The notes beneath the pieces are model-generated. The model did no database searches and was not told the origin of the DNA. It saw nothing but the letters and a program-made list of their open reading frames with translations. A stretch of DNA of 11,267 nucleotides from an uncultured Clostridia bacterium (GTDB lineage: Bacteria > Bacillota > Clostridia > Oscillospirales > Ruminococcaceae). Shown piece by piece: positions 6,227-11,267 of this stretch (position 1 is the first letter of the stretch; each line of letters starts with the position of its first letter). Location of the stretch: the NCBI GenBank assembly GCA_947624425.1, contig CANQKG010000031.1, forward strand, positions 1-11,267, read 5' to 3'. Both the position numbers and the translations under genes were made by a program.

Positions 6227-7150
6227 ATGATACCGCAAACCATAGGGCGTGAATTTGACATAGGAAAAGTCGCGCCGGTGCAATGCGTTAAGAACGACCC
6301 GCTGACAGATCTGGAAATAAAGGGACATTGTTTTTTGCTGTTGATGATCCATGAGGGCAGCGCATATTTTCAGGCAGGCGACATGGCTTTTGAAGCCATC
6401 GGACCGTGCTTTGTTTGCTTTGACGAAAGGAAGCAGCCAAAGCTGATCAAAAAGCGCGGGCTTAGATGTGACGCCATTTACTTTCATCCGACATTTCTCA
6501 ATATCAACATGACTTTTGAACGGGTACACGGCGGCAATTATAAGCAGTTGGCGCTGACCCATGATCTGTTTCTGCTGAAACCGTTTACCGATGAAAAACG
6601 ATATGTGTTTCCTTTGTTTGAGGAATACACGGACAGCATAAACGGATTATTTGCCGGATTGGAAAAAGAACTCTCGGAGCAGCGTGACTGGTATTGGTCC
6701 TGCAGAAGTCGTTCGTTTTTTATGGAGATCATCCTGATGCTGGAAAAGGCATACGGGATCATCGGGCAAAACGGTTTTAGCATACCGGAAAACATAATTC
6801 AAAACCCGCATCTGAAAAATGCGGTGATTTACATCGAGAGCCACTATCACAAAGCGATTACATTGAAGGACATCACCAAAGCAGCGTCCCTAAGCCATTC
6901 CTCCCTGACACAGCTGTTCAAAAAAGAGCTGGACACAACGCCCGTAGAATACCTGTGGCAGTACAGAATAAGGGTTGCAAAAAAGCATTTGGAGTTCACA
7001 AGCCTTCCCATAAAGGATATATCTGCGCGATGCGGTTTCAAAACAGTGCAGCATTTCAGCCGGAAATTCGAGGCGTATACAGGCTATACGCCATCCAAAT
7101 TCAGAGATATGACGGTCGCTCGCAGAAAGGCTGCTTTTGCGGGAGCATGA
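6227..7150 (+). CDS. AraC-family transcriptional regulator
   Basis: A 307-residue cytoplasmic DNA-binding protein. The N-terminal ~180 residues look like the cupin-type sensing or dimerisation domain of AraC regulators (FLLLMIHEGSAYFQAGDMAFEA region), with no recognisable ligand signature. The C-terminal ~100 residues are a typical AraC/XylS domain: LKNAVIYIESHYHKAITL leads into a first helix-turn-helix at about 211-232, and a second lies at about 260-285 with IKDISARCGF and HFSRKF, ending in GYTPSKFRDM. AAGGAGG at 6213-6219 lies 7 bases before the ATG. It is more AT-rich than murA or eno. The next gene on the same strand is a lipoprotein gene preceded by a direct-repeat operator candidate, so its likely targets are the three lipoproteins. 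Activator or repressor role and inducer are unknown. Confidence 0.93.
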   Translation: MIPQTIGREFDIGKVAPVQCVKNDPLTDLEIKGHCFLLLMIHEGSAYFQAGDMAFEAIGPCFVCFDERKQPKLIKKRGLRCDAIYFHPTFLNINMTFERVHGGNYKQLALTHDLFLLKPFTDEKRYVFPLFEEYTDSINGLFAGLEKELSEQRDWYWSCRSRSFFMEIILMLEKAYGIIGQNGFSIPENIIQNPHLKNAVIYIESHYHKAITLKDITKAASLSHSSLTQLFKKELDTTPVEYLWQYRIRVAKKHLEFTSLPIKDISARCGFKTVQHFSRKFEAYTGYTPSKFRDMTVARRKAAFAGA

Positions 7151-7166
7151 TTGCGTGTCGAAAATA

Positions 7167-7199
7167 ATCTGTCATTCAGGACTTGTTATCTGTCATTCA
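7167..7199 (+). promoter_or_regulatory. Direct-repeat operator, probable AraC-type binding site
   Basis: ATCTGTCATTCA occurs perfectly twice, at 7167-7178 and 7188-7199. The period is 21 bases, two helical turns, placing both half-sites on one face of the DNA. AraC-family proteins classically bind such direct half-sites (the araI1-I2 sites are also about 21 bases apart). The pair ends 18 bases before the -35 of the lipoprotein promoter, a position suited to activation. Which protein binds is inferred from adjacency. Confidence 0.65.
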
Positions 7200-7217
7200 C
7201 CGATTGCCGCATACTGC

Positions 7218-7247
7218 TTGCCTGTTCGGCTTTTCCCATATTATAAT
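7218..7247 (+). promoter_or_regulatory. Promoter of the lipoprotein operon
   Basis: TTGCCT (7218-7223) and a perfect TATAAT (7242-7247) are separated by 18 bases. The predicted start near 7254 leaves a leader of about 58 bases before the lipoprotein ATG. The weaker -35 with an operator just upstream fits an activator-dependent promoter. Confidence 0.65.
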
Positions 7248-7311
7248 GGATAGGGCGGAGGATTTCGGCGGAAAAACAAAGCGAACATGGTCAAGGAAGG
7301 AGGAAACCCTG

Positions 7312-8190
7312 ATGCAAAAGCGGTTGTGCAGCCTGTGCGCTGCTCTGCTTGCGGCAACGGTATTCTGCAGCTGCCAAAGCAGTCCCGAACCGAACGGGCT
7401 GGAGGCAAGCTATGACCCGGAAAGAGCATATGTCTTTACAAAGGCGGCTTCCTCCGGTTTACGGGAGATCCCGGTCGACAACACCACTCCGTATGAGGAA
7501 CTGATCACCAAAGAGGTGGACGTTCACGAATTTGCGCAGGACTTTACGTCTCATTATGATATTTACGGAAGCGGTCGTATAGACGAGATCGATGCGGCAT
7601 TCGGTGTAGAATGTCTGCGGGAAACGGACGCAGGCGCTTTATACAGTGTGCATAAGGTGAAACAGGGCGGTTTACTTTATATCTTCTATCAGAACTACAC
7701 ACCGCATCAGCCGGTGATCGACGCCCCGATCCGTCGATGGTTTTATGTGCGGGACAGACTGTCATCAGAGGATTTCAAACAATATAAGCCGTGTAAAAGC
7801 ACCATGGACGATATGATGAAAACGGACATTTCGCTCCAGATTTTTAAAAATCTCTTTTTCTCCCATATCGCTGCTGAACCGGGAGCGTGGCGGAACGATT
7901 TTGTCGATATGACCGATGAGGAAATAGAACAGCGAAAACAGGAGTTAAAAGAATCGGGAGAATGGAAGCAATATAAGAAGTACTGGGACACGGCTCTCTC
8001 GATGGACTATCTCTTTGACATATGGCTCTATCTGGAAGATGGCGTCTACACATTGGGATTCGGTCATCGGGACGGGGAACTGATTTATCTGGCAAACGAA
8101 CTGGAGACGGATTTCGATTTGAAAGACCCTCTGGCAGGAGGTTCCCATCCCTATGACGCCCATATCCTGGACATGGACTGGGTGAAATAA
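7312..8190 (+). CDS. Putative lipoprotein 1 of three, unknown function
   Basis: A 292-residue exported protein I do not recognise. The N-terminus MQKRLCSLCAALLAATVFC leads to Cys21 in FCSC, a usable but imperfect lipobox (Phe at -3), so it is probably anchored to the outer face of the membrane. The rest is soluble and charged, with no membrane helix. A patch with FGVECLRE at residues 97-104, followed by an aromatic strand-like stretch (LYIFYQNY), resembles the same place in the next two proteins (YPVECLR, YPMEFVKK); the likeness is local and weak elsewhere. AAGGAGG at 7297-7303 lies 8 bases before the ATG, so the longer frame from 7183, which crosses the promoter and operator, is rejected. 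It is the first gene of a three-lipoprotein unit under the AraC-type operator. Base composition is AT-richer than the core genes. Confidence 0.85.
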   Translation: MQKRLCSLCAALLAATVFCSCQSSPEPNGLEASYDPERAYVFTKAASSGLREIPVDNTTPYEELITKEVDVHEFAQDFTSHYDIYGSGRIDEIDAAFGVECLRETDAGALYSVHKVKQGGLLYIFYQNYTPHQPVIDAPIRRWFYVRDRLSSEDFKQYKPCKSTMDDMMKTDISLQIFKNLFFSHIAAEPGAWRNDFVDMTDEEIEQRKQELKESGEWKQYKKYWDTALSMDYLFDIWLYLEDGVYTLGFGHRDGELIYLANELETDFDLKDPLAGGSHPYDAHILDMDWVK

Positions 8191-8228
8191 CATCGTCAGC
8201 AGAATAAAACAATAAGGAGGAAACACAG

Positions 8229-8867
8229 ATGAAAAAGCGAGGTATATGGGCTGTCTGCCTGCTCATCGGCATCATTCTGTGCGGCTGCAAGGACGTCGAA
8301 GAACAACCGGAAGCCGTGGTCAGTGAGCCGACGGTCGCCACGGTAAACGGGGTCATGAAGATCACCGTTTCCGACCCGAACAAGAAATGCAATGAGATCA
8401 TTCAAACTGTCTATACCGACGAACAGCTTCTGGCGCTTTCAGATGCGCTTAAAAACGGTGATATCGACAATATCATGGAACTCAATCAAGCGTATCCGGT
8501 CGAATGTCTGCGCATATTCTTTGATAGTACAGGCATGTACAATGTCATTTATCGAAGTGAACACCATATGTTGGATGTACTGGTTTTAGAACGATCCAAA
8601 CAGGGGCGTAATCCGAGAGATATTCATTGCAGTGAAAATAACCTATACCAAAATGTACGATCCTCCGAGGAACTGGACGCCATTACGGTCGGAACCACTC
8701 TGGAGCAGGTGAAGCAGTTGGATCCGGGCGGAGATTATTGGAACACAGGCAGATGGGAAACGATCAATGACTTCAATTACAGTACTCATTTCACTTCTGA
8801 CGGGTATCAATTTAGGGTTTATTATAATCAAAACTCTGTGACCAAAGTTGAAAAAACAGTGATATAG
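8229..8867 (+). CDS. Putative lipoprotein 2 of three, paralogue of lipoprotein 3
   Basis: A 212-residue lipoprotein with signal MKKRGIWAVCLLIGIILCGC and acylated Cys20 in LCGC. The mature part has two recognisable segments shared with the next protein: YPVECLR at 89-95 followed by MYNVIYRS, and ELDAITVGTTLEQVKQLDP ending at about 166. The VGTTLEQVKQLDPGGDY pattern recalls the GMT-x-x-x-V helix of BamE/SmpA-like and related small exported domains; that is only an analogy. AAGGAGG at 8214-8220 lies 8 bases before the ATG. It sits 38 bases after lipoprotein 1 and 14 bases before lipoprotein 3, so all three are probably one transcript. No catalytic motif, sorting signal or known domain was seen. 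Confidence 0.87.
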   Translation: MKKRGIWAVCLLIGIILCGCKDVEEQPEAVVSEPTVATVNGVMKITVSDPNKKCNEIIQTVYTDEQLLALSDALKNGDIDNIMELNQAYPVECLRIFFDSTGMYNVIYRSEHHMLDVLVLERSKQGRNPRDIHCSENNLYQNVRSSEELDAITVGTTLEQVKQLDPGGDYWNTGRWETINDFNYSTHFTSDGYQFRVYYNQNSVTKVEKTVI

Positions 8868-8881
8868 CGGAGGAAAACAGC

Positions 8882-9508
8882 ATGAAACGATATTGGATCA
8901 TCGGTATGCTTATATTTGCCTTTCTGTTAGGCGGATGCGGACAATCAGAGCAGCCGGCAGAAAGTCAGCCCGAAAAGCAGACGGTAAGTGAATGGCTCAT
9001 ACTAGACGGCAGCAATGCGCCGGCAGTCAAATTGACCGAGGATGACAAGACGGCTGTCGATGTAATCAAAACCTATTATTCGGAAGCGGAGCTGGCTTTG
9101 ATAGACGAGGCAGCCATGGATCTTGCGATCAATCAAATGAACGAAAGGTATCCGATGGAATTCGTCAAGAAGGATCGCGGTCACTATTATGCCATTTACC
9201 GCAGCAGCCAAAGCGTACTCTATTTGGAGTACACCAGCGACGGAAGAAATTATGTTCATATTCTATTTCAAAATGTGCAGCCCGCTTCCGCCTTTGACGC
9301 CCTCGAGGAGGGAAGAAGTACAGCGGCGGAAGTAAAACAGATTGACCCAAACGGGAAATATGACCGTGTCGCAAATTACCAAGGGATCTCCCTTCATGCA
9401 ACGCAGGACTGCCGCTTTGTGCGTATCGTATATATAAGTGACGAGAAAAGCGGCAAATTGGAAGACTACCAGGCGACAGAGATCACAGTGAGGGATGAGT
9501 TGATTTAA
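8882..9508 (+). CDS. Putative lipoprotein 3 of three, paralogue of lipoprotein 2
   Basis: A 208-residue lipoprotein with signal MKRYWIIGMLIFAFLLGGC and a good lipobox (LGGC, Cys19), then a polar Glu/Gln/Ser linker. It aligns with lipoprotein 2 along most of its length: VIKTYYSEAEL against IIQTVYTDEQL, YPMEFVKK at 90-97 against YPVECLR, YYAIYRSS against MYNVIYRS, and AEVKQIDPNGKYD at about 149-161 against EQVKQLDPGGDYW. This points to local gene duplication followed by divergence. GGAGG at 8869-8873 lies 8 bases before the ATG, 14 bases after the previous stop. A palindromic terminator follows at 9577. Function is unknown; binding of a ligand or cell-wall component at the outer membrane face is a guess from location only. 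Confidence 0.87.
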   Translation: MKRYWIIGMLIFAFLLGGCGQSEQPAESQPEKQTVSEWLILDGSNAPAVKLTEDDKTAVDVIKTYYSEAELALIDEAAMDLAINQMNERYPMEFVKKDRGHYYAIYRSSQSVLYLEYTSDGRNYVHILFQNVQPASAFDALEEGRSTAAEVKQIDPNGKYDRVANYQGISLHATQDCRFVRIVYISDEKSGKLEDYQATEITVRDELI

Positions 9509-9576
9509 GGCTGTTCATGTTGAAAAGAAGAGTATGGTTATCATGAAAAAGGTCATGTCTTTTTCTCCTGCAAAAT

Positions 9577-9610
9577 CCCGGCAAGTCAATATGACTTGCC
9601 GGGCGTTTGT
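9577..9610 (+). terminator. Terminator of the lipoprotein unit
   Basis: A perfect 12-base stem, CCCGGCAAGTCA (9577-9588) with TGACTTGCCGGG (9592-9603), has a 3-base loop. The tail CGTTTGT is a short, interrupted T-tract, so termination efficiency is uncertain. It lies about 70 bases after the last lipoprotein stop and 3 bases before the eno -35. Confidence 0.7.
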
Positions 9611-9636
9611 ATAAATTCCGGCTTTTTCCGTATACT
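9607..9636 (+). promoter_or_regulatory. Sigma-A promoter of eno
   Basis: TTGTAT (9607-9612) and TATACT (9631-9636) are 18 bases apart. The predicted start near 9643 gives a leader of only about 20 bases that contains AAGGA (9649-9653) ahead of the ATG at 9663. Confidence 0.6.
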
Positions 9637-9662
9637 ACCGAAAAACGGAAGGATGGGATCAT

Positions 9663-10952
9663 ATGTCGGATTTTCACACCGGTATTCTTCATATTATGGG
9701 ACGGGAGATCCTCGATTCCCGCGGCACGCCGACGGTGGAGGCGGTGGTCACGCTGAAAAATGGTTTATCCGCTCGTGCCGCCGTGCCGAGCGGAGCCTCC
9801 ACCGGCAGCCATGAGGCGGTCGAGCTGCGAGACGGAGAGGAAGACCGCTATTTTGGAAAAGGCGTGACCGAGGCGATCGGGAACATCAATGCCGTGATCG
9901 CTCCGGTGCTGAAAGGACTGCCGGTCAGCGACATTGCGCGGATCGACCGCCACCTGCTGGAGCTGGACGGCACCGAGGACAAATCAAAGCTCGGCGCAAA
10001 CGCCATGCTGGCAGTCTCGCTTGCCTGCGCCAGAGCGGGCGCACTGCTCACCGGTCAGCCGCTTTACCGCTATCTTGGCGGCGCACGCGCCACCACCATG
10101 CCGATGCCGATGATGAATGTGCTAAACGGCGGCGCGCACGCCGACAACGCGCTTGATGTACAGGAATTTATGATCGTCCCGATCGGCGCCAAAAGCTTTG
10201 CCGAAGCCATCCGCAGCAGTGCCGAGGTCTACCACGCGCTCAAAGCCGTTTTACAGCAGGACGGGCAGGTCACTGCCGTGGGGGATGAAGGCGGCTTTGC
10301 CCCCAATCTCCGGCAGGACGGGGAGGCGCTCGATTACCTGATGACCGCCATATCCTCCGCAGGCTATCAGCCGGGGCGGGACTTTGCCTTTGCGCTGGAC
10401 GCCGCCGCCTCCGAATGGCAGGCGGGAGCGGGCGGCTACCGGCTTCCCGCCGCGGGAGAGGTTTATACCAGCGACGAGCTGATCGACCGGTGGCAAAAGC
10501 TCATCGACCGGTACCCCATCTGCTCGCTGGAGGACCCGCTCGGCGAGGAGGACTGGCAAGGCTGGCAGCGGCTGACCGAACGGCTGGGCGACCGGCTCCA
10601 GCTGGTGGGAGACGACCTCTTTGTCACCAAAACCGAACGGCTGCGGCAGGGGATCGAAAGCGGCTGTGCGAACGCCGTTCTCATCAAGCCGAATCAGGTG
10701 GGGACGCTGAGCGAAACGCTGGCAGCCGTTTTGCTGGCACAGGAAAAAGGGTACCGGGTCGTACTCTCCCACCGCTCGGGCGAGACGGAGGACACCTTTT
10801 TGGCCGATCTCTCGGTGGCGACCTGCGCCGGGCAGATCAAGACCGGCGCGCCCTGCCGAGGCGAGCGCACCGCCAAATACAACCGGCTATTGCGGATCGC
10901 CTCGGTCAACTTCGGCGGGCATCTCGCCTCCCCTTTTCCCTGCTTCGATTGA
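9663..10952 (+). CDS. eno: Enolase (phosphopyruvate hydratase)
   Basis: This cytoplasmic glycolytic enzyme converts 2-phosphoglycerate to phosphoenolpyruvate with magnesium. Its 429 residues match the family. Motifs run in order: MGREILDSRG at the N-terminus, PSGASTGSHEAVELRDG (mobile active-site loop), LGANAMLAVSLA, MPMPMMNVLNGGAHADN, and VGDEGGFAPN with catalytic Glu209. The magnesium ligands are Asp246 (ALDAAASEW), Glu290 (LEDPLGEEDW) and Asp317 (VGDDLFVT). Catalytic Lys342 lies in VLIKPNQVGTLSET and His370 in SHRSGETED. All key residues are present, so it should be active. The start has a modest AAGGA with 9-base spacing. The N-terminal position of the GREILDSRG motif agrees with the family. 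It returns to the GC-rich composition of the core genes and has its own promoter. Product PEP is also the MurA substrate, but the genes are not an operon. Confidence 0.97.
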   Translation: MSDFHTGILHIMGREILDSRGTPTVEAVVTLKNGLSARAAVPSGASTGSHEAVELRDGEEDRYFGKGVTEAIGNINAVIAPVLKGLPVSDIARIDRHLLELDGTEDKSKLGANAMLAVSLACARAGALLTGQPLYRYLGGARATTMPMPMMNVLNGGAHADNALDVQEFMIVPIGAKSFAEAIRSSAEVYHALKAVLQQDGQVTAVGDEGGFAPNLRQDGEALDYLMTAISSAGYQPGRDFAFALDAAASEWQAGAGGYRLPAAGEVYTSDELIDRWQKLIDRYPICSLEDPLGEEDWQGWQRLTERLGDRLQLVGDDLFVTKTERLRQGIESGCANAVLIKPNQVGTLSETLAAVLLAQEKGYRVVLSHRSGETEDTFLADLSVATCAGQIKTGAPCRGERTAKYNRLLRIASVNFGGHLASPFPCFD

Positions 10953-10978
10953 CAAATCCGCCCTTGGCATTATATAAT
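10949..10978 (+). promoter_or_regulatory. Near-consensus promoter overlapping the eno stop
   Basis: TTGACA (10949-10954) and TATAAT (10973-10978) are both perfect hexamers, 18 bases apart. The TTGACA contains the eno TGA stop. Transcription would start near 10985, about 23 bases before a strong terminator hairpin, and reads toward the sortase gene. Confidence 0.8.
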
Positions 10979-10999
10979 GACATAGGCGGATCGGGCACA

Positions 11000-11041
11000 A
11001 AAAAACTGTCCTTTCACCGAAGCGCGAAAGGACGGTTTTTT
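11000..11041 (+). terminator. Terminator between eno and the sortase gene
   Basis: GTCCTTTC (11008-11015) pairs with GAAAGGAC (11026-11033) around a 10-base loop, with an A-run before and GG plus six T after, extending the pairing. It can end eno transcripts. Because a strong promoter lies between eno and this hairpin, it could also attenuate transcription of the downstream gene. Confidence 0.9.
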
Positions 11042-11057
11042 GTCGGGAGGGATCAAG

Positions 11058-11267
11058 ATGCAAAAACAAAGCGGACGGCGCCGACTGCTGATTGCAGCCG
11101 CGGCCGTTTTGGCGGTACTGCTGATTGCGGCGGCCATTTGGTTTTTCCGCCCTGACGAGCCTCCCGCGCCCGATCCCGAAGCGCCTGCGCCCGTTTCCCA
11201 AACCGAGCCGGAAGCCCTTCCCGCCAATCCGATCGACTTTGCCGCGCTCCGGGCGGAAAATCCCGAT
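11058..11267 (+). CDS. Probable class B-like sortase, N-terminal part (partial)
   Basis: Seventy codons from ATG 11058 run off the right edge. GGGAGG at 11045-11050 lies 7 bases upstream. A basic start (MQKQSGRRRR-like) is followed by one membrane helix at about residues 10-29, rich in Ala, Leu and Ile, then a Pro/Glu-rich linker at about 31-55, and NPIDFAALRAENPD at 57-70. A signal-anchor plus NPIDFxxLxxxNPD is typical of the start of the sortase domain in class B-type enzymes of Clostridia, where it is followed by YAWI and a beta-barrel with a TLxTC cysteine. The catalytic His, Cys and Arg lie beyond the window, so the class is provisional. Sortases attach surface proteins to peptidoglycan or build pili at the outer membrane face. 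It is probably transcribed from the promoter at 10949 through the terminator at 11000. Confidence 0.75.
   Translation, partial: MQKQSGRRRLLIAAAAVLAVLLIAAAIWFFRPDEPPAPDPEAPAPVSQTEPEALPANPIDFAALRAENPD

Noticed and set aside
7183..7311. Upstream extension of lipoprotein 1 to 335 residues
   Set aside because: The extension would cross the operator and promoter, and it would bury the signal peptide; the AAGGAGG at 7297 fixes the ATG at 7312.
9543..9614. 23-codon frame starting MKKVMSFS after the last lipoprotein
   Set aside because: Ends inside the terminator hairpin region, has only a poor RBS and no signal-peptide core; a remnant of a fourth lipoprotein is possible but not supported.

Overview
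The window looks like a chromosomal segment of a spore-forming, fairly GC-rich Clostridia (Bacillota) species, possibly Oscillospiraceae-like. The support is a SpoIIE membrane domain, strong AGGAGG-type ribosome binding sites with GTG/TTG starts, TTGACA/TATAAT-type promoters, a DUF6106-like membrane protein and the beginning of a class B-like sortase. No ribosomal RNA, tRNA, CRISPR array, insertion sequence or phage gene was seen.

Layout. Positions 1-986 (minus strand) hold the N-terminal membrane half of the sporulation phosphatase gene spoIIE, which runs off the left edge. It is divergent from murA (1256-2518, cell-wall precursor synthesis). Next on the plus strand come malQ (2558-4042, 4-alpha-glucanotransferase), a terminator, a new promoter, a branched-chain aminotransferase gene (4167-5243) and a closely spaced DUF6106-like membrane protein gene (5260-5781). 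Positions 5782-6226 have no credible gene. They hold several hairpins, a 22-base repeat present twice and a terminator-like hairpin, and could be a structured RNA or an intergenic repeat element.

Positions 6227-9508 form a visibly more AT-rich accessory block: an AraC-family regulator followed by three lipoprotein genes in a row. The second and third lipoproteins are clear paralogues and the first shares part of the same pattern. Between regulator and lipoproteins lies a perfect 12-base direct repeat with a 21-base period, just upstream of a good promoter. That is the geometry expected of an AraC-type operator, so the four genes read as one regulated, undescribed cell-surface module. A terminator and a new promoter lead back to a core gene, enolase (9663-10952).

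After eno, a near-consensus promoter overlaps the eno stop codon and points straight into a strong hairpin terminator, immediately before the sortase gene (11058 to the right edge). This suggests either attenuation of the sortase gene or a very short terminated transcript.

The genes do not form one pathway. The window is core metabolism and sporulation interrupted by a lipoprotein island. The points most worth follow-up are the AraC-lipoprotein module with its operator, the structured intergenic region, and the promoter-into-terminator arrangement before the sortase.
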